From assembly GCA_035318985.1 (NCBI GenBank), contig DATHDP010000038.1, positions 1 through 26,617 of the forward strand: a stretch of 26,617 bases of DNA, written 5' to 3'. Source of the stretch: VBAS01 sp035318985. Lineage in GTDB: Bacteria > Bacteroidota > Bacteroidia > Chitinophagales > Chitinophagaceae. Shown piece after piece: positions 15,046 to 21,929 of the stretch (positions within the stretch are counted from its first letter, which is position 1; every line of letters begins with the position of its first letter). The notes beneath the pieces were generated by a model. It was not told where the DNA came from. It did not search any database and saw only the letters and a list, made by a program, of their open reading frames with translations. Made by a program: the position numbers and the translations under genes.

Positions 15046-15209
15046 TAGAATGCGTGTCTACATTTGATTCAAGTTGATTGACGAGGATTAGCTCCCTCAA
15101 TATCCAATGTCCTATTCCCGATCTCAATCGGGAAAAAACCGTCCAAAAAAGAAATCACATTATCCTTTGAAGACCATTGCGAACTCCGCAGTCAATCAAC
15201 TTCTTTTAT
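14997..15209. repeat. shared ~212-bp intergenic element, copy B (upstream of RR3)
   Basis: Counterpart of 13020-13230, with the blocks in the same order and nearly the same spacing: CAGTAAAAACCATAA (14997-15011), TTTGCTCTTG (15029-15038), AAGTTGATTGA (15071-15081), TCCAATGTCC (15103-15112), ACCGTCCAAAAAAGAAAT (15138-15155). AAGTTGATTGAC (15071-15082) and GTCAATCAACTT (15191-15202) form a perfect 12-bp outer inverted repeat. A hairpin CAC-t-CATT/AATG-c-GTG (15039-15056) replaces the copy A hairpin. An extra hairpin TTCCCGAT-ctca-ATCGGGAA (15115-15134) is present only here. Confidence 0.75.
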
Positions 15210-15325
15210 ATTTCGAACCCAAGCTATCTCCCGTGTAACAAATACACTTCTTATTGTTTTCCACATCTGTTAACAAATGCCATAAAAATCGGATAATTTC
15301 CGGTAAACCTACTATTTTTATACCC

Positions 15326-15357
15326 GTAAAAATACTAAAATTACTTAGAATTTTTAC
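15326..15357. repeat. 32-bp hairpin/inverted repeat upstream of module B
   Basis: GTAAAAAT (15326-15333) pairs with ATTTTTAC (15350-15357), and inside it CTAA pairs with TTAG around a 6-nt loop. This gives 12 pairs with one A-A mismatch. Neither side has a clear T-run right after it, so an operator or leader structure is as likely as a terminator. Confidence 0.5.
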
Positions 15358-15370
15358 TCGAATTTATGTC

Positions 15371-15380
15371 GTACAAATAC
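15371..15380. promoter_or_regulatory. candidate operator GTACAAATAC upstream of module B
   Basis: Nine of ten bases match GTACAAGTAC found upstream of RR2, whose complement is upstream of module A. It lies about 150 bp before the short ORF at 15523. Function is inferred only from recurrence. Confidence 0.3.
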
Positions 15381-15522
15381 TTCCAAAAATAGCTGAAACT
15401 CTTTCTGGTAGCATGTTTTATTAGGTTTTGTATCCAAACACCAAATACCTCTCACTTGAAAACACACGGCATTTGGGCAATTTTTACCACACAATTAATC
15501 TTAAGGCTAAAAATTAAGTGTT

Positions 15523-15594
15523 ATGAAAAAGTTTGAAAAAAGAGTTTGGCCAAGTAGCTCTAGCGTGGAAATATCAATATGGGTTGAAGATTAA
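15523..15594 (+). CDS. short peptide gene directly upstream of module B (23 residues)
   Basis: ATG 15523 to TAA 15592-15594. The product starts MKKFEKRVW, continues with Pro and four serines, and ends VEISIWVED. The basic start and the amphipathic acidic end look more like a real peptide than random translation. The gene sits alone on the + strand and is followed after 24 bp by a strong terminator-like hairpin (15619-15663), after which module B begins. It could be a leader peptide, a signalling peptide or a small regulator. The end resembles VNISFIIE of the RR2-side short ORF. Translation is unproven. Confidence 0.45.
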   Translation: MKKFEKRVWPSSSSVEISIWVED

Positions 15595-15618
15595 ACCCTG
15601 AACTATTTCATTCTAAGC

Positions 15619-15665
15619 AAAGTTTTTCTATTTTTGGAGCAAATCCAAATATAGAAAAACTTTTT
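15619..15665 (+). terminator. strong hairpin plus T-run between the short ORF and module B (terminator/attenuator)
   Basis: The core stem pairs 15621-15637 with 15645-15661 (16 pairs, one T-T mismatch) around the 7-nt loop AGCAAAT, and can extend by two A-T pairs. It ends in a run of five T. On the + strand this is a classical intrinsic terminator. The only available start codon of the seven-TM gene (TTG 15664) lies in its T-run, so module B expression probably depends on read-through or on unfolding of this hairpin. Confidence 0.75.
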
Positions 15666-16335
15666 GCTTACCTACGTAACATACTCCTATTTACTTCTAC
15701 CGCTCTGTTTTATTCTTATCATAGGCAAGTTTAAACACAGAATATTGGCATTGCTTGTCCTATATGGGATACTGTTTTTTGGCCTATTATTTATTTACGA
15801 TTATCTGCCTCAAAATTTTATAAATAATTATTTTCAAGGCTTATATACTCTTCTTGAATATTCGTTTTTTGCCTATTTCTTTTGGTTCACCATCCAAAGT
15901 AAAGGATTTAGAAAAATAATAATCCTTGTTTCCATCTTGTTCGGTCTTTATCAATTCTTTTATATAACGTCTGTTGATTTCACAAAACTTGATAGTATTT
16001 CAATTGGTATCGAGACCATTTTGGTATTCATATATATATTTTATTTTTTTTACGAATTTTCAAAGAATACAAAAGATGTTTTTATCTATAACCATTATGG
16101 CTTTTGGCTAGCAGTAGGGATCATGATATATCTAGGAGGATCATTCTTCTTTTATATTCTCATCAATAGTCTCACAGAAAGCGAAATTGATAAATTCAAA
16201 AACATGACTTATGTGGCCGAGATCACCAAGAATTTATTATTCGCATTTTCCATTTTTATTTATAAAAAGCATCCAGTAAATAAACCTCAAAATCATTCTA
16301 AAAACATTCCGAATCTTGACATGAATTTGATCTAA
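15664..16335 (+). CDS. seven-transmembrane protein, probable sensor partner of kinase B
   Basis: 223 residues. No ATG lies between the in-frame stop at 15652 and the first helix, so TTG 15664 is the best start. About seven hydrophobic helices fill the protein, rich in Phe and Tyr (LLLPLCFILIIG, ALLVLYGILFFGLLFIYDYL, LVFIYIFYFFYEF, FWLAVGIMIYLGGSFFFYIL). A polar tail of about 20 residues is cytosolic (KKHPVNKPQNHSKN). It resembles the seven-TM protein of module A in layout and in the sixth-helix region. It lies 9 bp before kinase B. Role as membrane sensor is inferred from the repeated gene order. Confidence 0.72.
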   Translation: MLTYVTYSYLLLPLCFILIIGKFKHRILALLVLYGILFFGLLFIYDYLPQNFINNYFQGLYTLLEYSFFAYFFWFTIQSKGFRKIIILVSILFGLYQFFYITSVDFTKLDSISIGIETILVFIYIFYFFYEFSKNTKDVFIYNHYGFWLAVGIMIYLGGSFFFYILINSLTESEIDKFKNMTYVAEITKNLLFAFSIFIYKKHPVNKPQNHSKNIPNLDMNLI

Positions 16336-16344
16336 TCCACCATT

Positions 16345-17169
16345 ATGTTTTTACTACAAGCCAATACATCTACTACCACTGCACTCTTTTTGGGTACTAT
16401 CGGCATGCTTGTACTTACTATCGGGCTTGTGGTCTTTATTATTATGCACCAGCGCAGGGTACAGCGTTTTCAGCAAAAGCTTCAGCAGCTTGAGATAGAT
16501 CAGCAAAAAATGATGCTGAATGCTTCTATTAAAATGCAGGAGGAAGAACGTCAACGCCTGGCAGCAGATCTGCATGACGATGCAGGCCCATTATTGGCCA
16601 CAGCAAGACTCTATTTAAACGAAAATCTCGTAAACCAGGATAAGGTACACCAGCTTCAAAGTATTTACCAGGCAAGACAGATCATTGATGACACTATACA
16701 ATTAATAAGAAACATAAGTCATGACCTGATGCCGCCAACACTTAAAAACTTTGGATTGGAATCAGCCATAAATGACCTGTTTCAAAAAATCAGTGGCAGT
16801 GGCACGGTAAATGCCAGTCAGCGTTTTCATGATTATAAAGACAGGCTGAAACCGGAAAAGGAATTACTTGTATTCCGTATCATACAGGAATTGATCAATA
16901 ACATTCTTAAACACAGTAATTCAAGTTTTATCCATTTAACTCAGAATGTACATGCAGATAAGTTTTATCTCCGCATTCACCATGATGGTCGCGGTATCGT
17001 ACAGTCAGATTTTGAAAAATTGAATAAAAGCAATATCGGCCTGGGTTTAAAAAACATTGGTAGCCGTATTCGTTTGTTGCAAGGCGAAATTCTTTTTGAA
17101 AAAGATATTTCTCAAACTTATTATAAAGTAACGATTGAAGTACCCAAAGATGAACCATACAGCTCATAA
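16345..17169 (+). CDS. sensor histidine kinase, HisKA_3/HATPase_c, module B
   Basis: 274 residues. One membrane helix (about 12-34), then a Gln-rich coiled coil (RRVQRFQQKLQQLEIDQQ) and the HisKA_3 motif with phospho-acceptor His77 in EEERQRLAADLHDDAGPLLA. The ATPase domain has the N-box IQELINNILKHSN, the D-box-like HHDGRGI and the G-box IGLGLKNIGSRI. It shares layout with kinase A, including the short N-terminal anchor and absence of a sensor domain. The likely partner regulator starts 68 bp downstream. That gap is larger than in module A, so translational coupling is not expected here. Confidence 0.93.
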   Translation: MFLLQANTSTTTALFLGTIGMLVLTIGLVVFIIMHQRRVQRFQQKLQQLEIDQQKMMLNASIKMQEEERQRLAADLHDDAGPLLATARLYLNENLVNQDKVHQLQSIYQARQIIDDTIQLIRNISHDLMPPTLKNFGLESAINDLFQKISGSGTVNASQRFHDYKDRLKPEKELLVFRIIQELINNILKHSNSSFIHLTQNVHADKFYLRIHHDGRGIVQSDFEKLNKSNIGLGLKNIGSRIRLLQGEILFEKDISQTYYKVTIEVPKDEPYSS

Positions 17170-17237
17170 AAACTGTATTCAGAATATTATGTTCGTGGCT
17201 TTGAATTAATTAATAATTTTAGTGCAATCTGATAACT

Positions 17238-17888
17238 ATGGGGATTATTAAAGTAGCCATTGCCGATGACCATAAAATTTTTCGCAAAGGGGTTATTCTC
17301 TCACTTCGGCCATATACCAATATAAAATTTGTACTTGAAGCAGAAAATGGTGAAGAATTAATTAAGGGAATTCCCGGTAATGAGCCTGACGTAATACTGA
17401 TGGATCTTCGAATGCCTGGCAAGGATGGAATGGAGGCCACCAAGATCGTAAGTAAACAATATCCGCATATAAAAGTTGTAGTATTGACGATGTATGAAGA
17501 TGAAAGATTCGTATATCATATGATGGAAAATGGAGCGAATGGATATCTTCTTAAAAATGCTGAGCCCCAGGAAATAAGAAGAGCCATAATGGATGTATAT
17601 GAAAAAGGATATTATCTAAATAATTTTGTCAACCGCATTTTACTAAAACGTTCGCATGCCCGTCAGAAAGTTGTTCCTTCACTGAACAGCGAAATTACCT
17701 TGAATGATAAGGAAAGAGATGTGCTTCGGTTCATCTGTATGGAATTTACGGCCCAGGAAATTGCTCAAAAAATGGAGATCAGCGCAAGAACGGTTGAAGC
17801 GATCAAAGACAGATTAATGGAAAGATTTGGAAGTCGTAATACAGCAGGTCTTGTATTCTTTGCAGTTAAAAATAATCTTGTTGATTAA
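17238..17888 (+). CDS. NarL/FixJ-family response regulator, module B (RR4)
   Basis: 216 residues. Receiver residues: AIADDHKIFRKG, Asp56 (ILMDLRMP), Thr84 (VLTMYE) and Lys106 (YLLKN). The LuxR domain contains LNDKERDVLRFICMEFTAQEIA and ISARTVEAIKDRLMERFGSRN. It resembles RR1 most in the receiver (MEATKI, GANGYLLKNAEPQEIRR), which matches the parallel build of modules A and B. Its stop lies 14 bp from the convergent scoB stop, with no obvious terminator between. Confidence 0.93.
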   Translation: MGIIKVAIADDHKIFRKGVILSLRPYTNIKFVLEAENGEELIKGIPGNEPDVILMDLRMPGKDGMEATKIVSKQYPHIKVVVLTMYEDERFVYHMMENGANGYLLKNAEPQEIRRAIMDVYEKGYYLNNFVNRILLKRSHARQKVVPSLNSEITLNDKERDVLRFICMEFTAQEIAQKMEISARTVEAIKDRLMERFGSRNTAGLVFFAVKNNLVD

Positions 17889-17902
17889 TTGATCTAGCCA
17901 AC

Positions 17903-18559
17903 TCAAATTTTCATTTCGGGAATATCCCCTTCTATAATCAATTTACCAGCAGTTTTTGATTGGATCTCATCAACGCTAACACCGGGAGCTCTTTCTAATA
18001 ATTTAAAACCATTTGAAGTAATATCAAGCACTGCCAAATCAGTAACTACTTTTTTTACACATTTTATTCCTGTAAGTGGCAATTGACATATAGGTAGTAG
18101 TTTCGATTCACCTTTTGGATTTGTATGCATCATTGCAACTATAATATTTCGTGCACTTGCAACCAGGTCCATAGCACCCCCCATTCCTTTCACCATCTTC
18201 CCGGGAATTTTCCAGTTAGCAATATCACCAGCTTCACTTACTTCCATGGCGCCTAATACAGTTAGATCCACTTTTCCTGCTCGTATCATTCCAAAACTTT
18301 CAGCGCTGTCAAAAAAAGCGCCTCCGGGTAAAACTGTTACCGTCTCTTTGCCGGCATTAATAAGATCCGCATCGATCTTTTCTTCTACCGGGTAAGGCCC
18401 CATTCCAAGCATTCCGTTTTCACTTTGCAGCATAATGCTAATTCCATTTGGGATAAAATTGGCAACAAGAGTTGGAATACCAATCCCAAGATTTACATAC
18501 ATGCCATCTTTAAGCTCTTGCGCAATTCTTTTTGCAATCCCATATTTATCAATAGCCAT
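17903..18559 (-). CDS. scoB: 3-oxoacid CoA-transferase, subunit B
   Basis: 218 residues of the family I CoA-transferase beta subunit. The enzyme moves CoA between succinyl-CoA and acetoacetate or a related 3-oxoacid. The catalytic Glu47 is in LQSENGMLGMGP; GIGIPTLVANF near residue 25 and VLPGGAFFDSAESFGMIRAG are further family marks. The alpha subunit gene lies 13 bp upstream on the same strand. Acetate/butyrate CoA-transferases are close relatives, so substrate choice is not certain. Last gene of the minus-strand run that begins with bamD or coaBC. Confidence 0.92.
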   Translation of the reverse strand: MAIDKYGIAKRIAQELKDGMYVNLGIGIPTLVANFIPNGISIMLQSENGMLGMGPYPVEEKIDADLINAGKETVTVLPGGAFFDSAESFGMIRAGKVDLTVLGAMEVSEAGDIANWKIPGKMVKGMGGAMDLVASARNIIVAMMHTNPKGESKLLPICQLPLTGIKCVKKVVTDLAVLDITSNGFKLLERAPGVSVDEIQSKTAGKLIIEGDIPEMKI

Positions 18560-18572
18560 AAATTTTGCTTGA

Positions 18573-19271
18573 TCAGTTTTTAATTTGAACAGTTCTTCTT
18601 TCTATTCTTTTTTCATAATTACTTCCCTGGAAAACCCTATGCACATAAATTCCGGCTACATGTACGTGATCCGGATCCAATTTTCCTGGTTCAACCAACT
18701 CCTCAACTTCCGCAATAGTGACCTTTCCGGCCTTTGCCATGGATGTTGAAAAATTTCTTGTTGTTTTTCTAAATACAAGATTTCCGAACCTATCTCCTTT
18801 CCATGCCTTCACAATTGCAAAATCAGCATGAAGTGCATTTTCCATCAAATACATTTTGCCATTAAATTCCCTTGCTTCTTTTCCATCCGCTACTTCTGTT
18901 CCGAAACCAGCAGGTGTAAAAAAAGCTGGAATGCCCATGCCTGCCATCTGGATCCTTGTTGCTAATGTACCCTGTGGTATCAACTCGACTTCCAGTTCTC
19001 CACTCAGCAATTGTCTTTCAAATTCTTCATTTTCTCCAACATAGGAACTTAGCATTTTTTTTATTTGCCTTGTTTTAAGTAACAATCCTAATCCAAAATC
19101 ATCAACACCTGCATTGTTAGAAATACAAATAAGATCAGTACAGCCTTTACGTTTCAAAGCATCAATGCAATTTTCAGGAATGCCGCTGAGTCCAAACCCA
19201 CCCAACATTATAGTAGCTCCGTTATTAATATCACTAATTGCTTCATTAGCGCCATTTACAATTTTATTCAT
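18573..19271 (-). CDS. scoA: 3-oxoacid CoA-transferase, subunit A
   Basis: 232 residues from ATG 19271 (MNKIVNGANEAISDINNGA). An in-frame ATG 21 bp upstream at 19292 is possible, but the shorter form matches the start of known ScoA proteins. The family core is visible: IMLGGFGLSGIPENCIDAL, SNNAGVDDFGLGLLL, SYVGENEEFERQLLSGELEVELIPQGTLA, and LDPDHVHVAGIYVHRV. It forms a heterodimer with ScoB, whose gene follows after 13 bp. It lies 39 bp downstream of the DUF4296 lipoprotein gene. Confidence 0.92.
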   Translation of the reverse strand: MNKIVNGANEAISDINNGATIMLGGFGLSGIPENCIDALKRKGCTDLICISNNAGVDDFGLGLLLKTRQIKKMLSSYVGENEEFERQLLSGELEVELIPQGTLATRIQMAGMGIPAFFTPAGFGTEVADGKEAREFNGKMYLMENALHADFAIVKAWKGDRFGNLVFRKTTRNFSTSMAKAGKVTIAEVEELVEPGKLDPDHVHVAGIYVHRVFQGSNYEKRIERRTVQIKN

Positions 19272-19310
19272 ATTGAAAAATTTATTAAACAAAAATACAA
19301 GGAAGTAAAC

Positions 19311-19724
19311 CTAAGGCTTCTTTTCGATTCGTTTCTTATTCAATTTCATTTTTCTTAATGTAGTATCAATCTGCGGCTTTTTTTCATCCGGGTATTGCTG
19401 AGACTTTTTTTCATCAGCCCGAAGTGAATCACTTATAACTTTAAAGAGATCAGGCCTGTTTTGGTAAAATACAAGGCTTTTTTTAAAAACTTCCTGGGAG
19501 GTAGCGTGAATCTCAAATATTTTTTCATAAAGCTTAACACTTTCTGCTTTTTTATCGCGGGTGCTATCTTTCATTACAAAATCGCTCACATAAGCATCTG
19601 CACGCATGAGATCCCACATTATCTTACGCATTTGATTTTGAGGGATAATATCTTTTGGAATTTTGTTATCCCTAATACATCCAAAGTTTAAAATGAAAAG
19701 AATTATAAAAAGGAAAAATCTCAT
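19311..19724 (-). CDS. DUF4296-type lipoprotein
   Basis: 137 residues. A short signal MRFFLFIILFILNFGC ends in a lipobox with Cys16. The body matches the pattern of DUF4296 (IIPQNQMRKIMWDLMRADAYVSDFV, then a helical region ending in a Lys-rich tail), found in Bacteroidota beside coaBC/DUF4835 genes. Its ATG overlaps the TGA of the DUF4835 gene (ATGA at 19721-19724), so translation is coupled. Biological role is unknown; a cell-envelope role is likely from the lipid anchor and neighbours. Confidence 0.78.
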   Translation of the reverse strand: MRFFLFIILFILNFGCIRDNKIPKDIIPQNQMRKIMWDLMRADAYVSDFVMKDSTRDKKAESVKLYEKIFEIHATSQEVFKKSLVFYQNRPDLFKVISDSLRADEKKSQQYPDEKKPQIDTTLRKMKLNKKRIEKKP

Positions 19725-20644
19725 TTGAGGTCATTATAAATGCGGGCATTGGTAACATCTAATTTCAATAAATGATTTAAGGCCCGGTCTTTTACATCTT
19801 TTTTTGCCTTGCTGAAAATCTTTACCAATTCATTGCTTCTCCCCTGGAAAAAGAATTGCATGATCATTGAATTGGGATTCTCTTTATTAATAGTTGACAA
19901 ATAATTAAGGCAATTTAAAACACCATTCCTGGCTTCCTCTTCATTTTCATACAACAGATCCATGCCATTTCTATAATATAAATAGATAGCATCATGAATA
20001 AGCGCAAACCTGTTGTTATTTATATTTTCGGCGAGCCAATAACGATTTCTCTGATTTTCGTAATTTTTCCAACCAGAAATTTCACTTGATTCCGGCGCAT
20101 TGTTCACAATATTCTGTGCTTTGACAAAATAAGGATCGCCTCCACGCAAGGAAAAAGAATCATAATCAAACCCAAGAATAATATTTACCCAATATGCGAA
20201 TACAGCTGTCAGATTTGCCACCAAAGGATCATTTCCCTGAACACGGTTCTCATTAAATTCTATTGGCTGAAATTCAACATATTTAAACACTATAGTTTCA
20301 TCCATATAATTTATCAGCGGGCATTGATATGTCGAGTTGTATGCAGGGCGGGCTGCCTGTACAGTAAGCGTTGCTCGATACTCATTAGTACCAACAACTT
20401 CATTTATACTTAGAAGGAAATTGCATTGTATTCTTTCTGATGGTTGGAAAACATCACTTGTCCATTTCCTGTTATTGACAAAATTTGTAAGACCCGCTTG
20501 AAGAGTCTGGAAAATTTTTCTATCGATTGTTGTGGGTATTCTATCCTTATTCACATTTACTGTTAGCCTTGCCCTGATCTCCTGGGATTGACCAAATAAA
20601 TAAATAATGAAAGATGAAATAAGGAGAATCGTTTGTTTAAGCAT
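19721..20644 (-). CDS. DUF4835-family secreted protein
   Basis: 307 residues from ATG 20644 (MLKQTILLISSFIIYLFGQS, a Sec signal). The frame is open further upstream but only inside coaBC. The mature part begins QEIRARLTVNVNKDRIPTTIDRKIFQTLQ and contains CNFLLSINEVVGTNEYRATLTVQAARPAYNSTY and AYWVNIILGFDYDSFSLRGGDPYF, which mark DUF4835. The family is nearly always found just after coaBC in Bacteroidota. It overlaps the coaBC stop by 8 bp and the DUF4296 start by 4 bp. Function unknown; probably periplasmic or outer-membrane associated. Confidence 0.85.
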   Translation of the reverse strand: MLKQTILLISSFIIYLFGQSQEIRARLTVNVNKDRIPTTIDRKIFQTLQAGLTNFVNNRKWTSDVFQPSERIQCNFLLSINEVVGTNEYRATLTVQAARPAYNSTYQCPLINYMDETIVFKYVEFQPIEFNENRVQGNDPLVANLTAVFAYWVNIILGFDYDSFSLRGGDPYFVKAQNIVNNAPESSEISGWKNYENQRNRYWLAENINNNRFALIHDAIYLYYRNGMDLLYENEEEARNGVLNCLNYLSTINKENPNSMIMQFFFQGRSNELVKIFSKAKKDVKDRALNHLLKLDVTNARIYNDLK

Positions 20645-21833
20645 AGTATAATTGGATAATGGTATCAACAATATTTTTAGCTGCCTCCCTTTTTGACATA
20701 AGTTCATATTTAAATTCCTTGCCGCCTTTATCAAAGATGGTGATTTTATTTGTATCGGTAGCGAAACCGGCTCCCTCATCGTTTAATGAATTCATCACAA
20801 TCATGTCGGCGTTTTTGTTCTTCAATTTTCCGAGGGCATTTTCACGTTCATTATTTGTTTCCAAAGCGAATCCTACTAATACTTGATTAGAAGATTTATT
20901 TTCTCCCAGGCTTTTTAAAATATCTTTTGTTTTTTTTAATTCAATAACAAGTTCGTCACTATCTTTTTTAATCTTAGCTGTAGCCACTTTTACCGGCGTA
21001 TAATCAGCAACAGCTGCAGCCATTACACCAATATCTGATTTGTCGAATTGTTTTGTGCAAGCGGTATACATTTCTTCTGCTGTATTAACTCTAACTGAAT
21101 TTATTCCATACCCAGGCAAATTAATTGATGATGGTCCCATGATCAATGTTACATCAGCGCCACGAGCATATAATTCTTCTGCAATTGCTAACCCCATTTT
21201 GCCGGATGAATGATTTCCGATAAAACGAACAGGATCAAGTGGCTCGTATGTTGGACCGGCAGAAACCATTACTTTTTTTCCAGATAAGGATTGGGATACA
21301 TTTAGACAATCTTCAATAAATTTTACAATTGTTTCTGGTTCAGCCATTCGTCCATCACCCACTAGCCCGCTGGCAAGTTCTCCTTTGTCAACCGGAATAA
21401 TCTTATTCCCAAAATCTAGAAGTTTTTGGACATTTTGTTTTGTTGATTGATGATGCCACATATCTTCATCCATTGCAGGAGCAACAATCACAGGACATGT
21501 GGCAGACAAATAAACTGCAAGTAATAAATTATCGCACTGGCCATTAGCCATTTTAGAAAGCGTATTACAACTCAGAGGGGCAATTAACATTATATCAGCC
21601 CATCTGCCGAGCATAACATGATTGGCCCACGAATCCTCATCAAACAAATCAACCAACACCTTATTTTTTGAAAGTGTGGAAAGAGTGAGTTTTGAAATAA
21701 AATCAGTTGAGGATGGTGTCATAATCACTTTTACTTCACCACCTGCTTTTACTAACAACCGAACTAGAAATGCGGATTTATAAGCAGCAATGCTTGCCGT
21801 AATGCCTAACAATATTTTTTTGCCTTTCAGCAT
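20637..21833 (-). CDS. coaBC: bifunctional phosphopantothenoylcysteine decarboxylase / phosphopantothenate-cysteine ligase
   Basis: 398 residues. It carries out two steps of coenzyme A synthesis. N-terminal flavin-dependent CoaC domain (about 1-180): GITASIAAYKS, catalytic His72 in ANHVMLGRWAD, the PAMD segment at 119-122 and GRMAEPETI. C-terminal CoaB ligase (about 185-398): VSAGPTYEPLDPVRFIGNHS followed by SGKMG, and KIKKDSDELVIELKKTKDIL. Two CoaC positions differ from E. coli Dfp: the Asn of PAMN is Asp122, and the lid Cys is Ser155 (ELASGLVG). I believe both occur in other Bacteroidota. It follows rpoZ with a terminator hairpin between. Confidence 0.95.
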   Translation of the reverse strand: MLKGKKILLGITASIAAYKSAFLVRLLVKAGGEVKVIMTPSSTDFISKLTLSTLSKNKVLVDLFDEDSWANHVMLGRWADIMLIAPLSCNTLSKMANGQCDNLLLAVYLSATCPVIVAPAMDEDMWHHQSTKQNVQKLLDFGNKIIPVDKGELASGLVGDGRMAEPETIVKFIEDCLNVSQSLSGKKVMVSAGPTYEPLDPVRFIGNHSSGKMGLAIAEELYARGADVTLIMGPSSINLPGYGINSVRVNTAEEMYTACTKQFDKSDIGVMAAAVADYTPVKVATAKIKKDSDELVIELKKTKDILKSLGENKSSNQVLVGFALETNNERENALGKLKNKNADMIVMNSLNDEGAGFATDTNKITIFDKGGKEFKYELMSKREAAKNIVDTIIQLYYA

Positions 21834-21871
21834 TTGCTTATAAAATTAAACCTAACTATCAGAAACTAAAA

Positions 21872-21891
21872 GCGTCCCTGAAGTGGGACGC
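21872..21891 (-). terminator. hairpin terminator after rpoZ
   Basis: GCGTCCC (21872-21878) pairs with GGGACGC (21885-21891) around a 6-nt loop. Read on the minus strand it is followed by TTTTAGTTTC. It lies between the rpoZ stop and the coaBC start, so coaBC may have its own promoter or depend on partial read-through. Confidence 0.7.
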
Positions 21892-21929
21892 AAAATAAAT
21901 TATTAAATATTAAATACGCTGTTAGTTTA

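Larger units (their letters stand above)
14769..15522. other. long intergenic region between RR3 and module B
   Basis: 754 bp with no convincing long gene. It holds, from left to right: two AATCAATAAAT copies (14829-14839, 14868-14878), a (TTTG)4 run (14910-14925), a short minus-strand ORF (14974-15045), copy B of the shared element (14997-15209), a hairpin (15326-15357) and GTACAAATAC (15371-15380). The part from 15210 faces the + strand module B and its short ORF. Confidence 0.6.

Noticed and set aside
15115..15134. TTCCCGAT/ATCGGGAA hairpin in copy B as part of the conserved fold of the shared element
   Set aside because: It is an insertion of about 22 bp absent from copy A. Similar CCCGAT palindromes are common small repeats in Bacteroidota, so it is more likely a separate insertion.
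17903..19271. CoA-transferase subunits as part of the signalling cluster
   Set aside because: They are on the opposite strand to module B, converge on it, and follow the coaBC/DUF4835/DUF4296 genes, so their link is to that run and not to the regulators.
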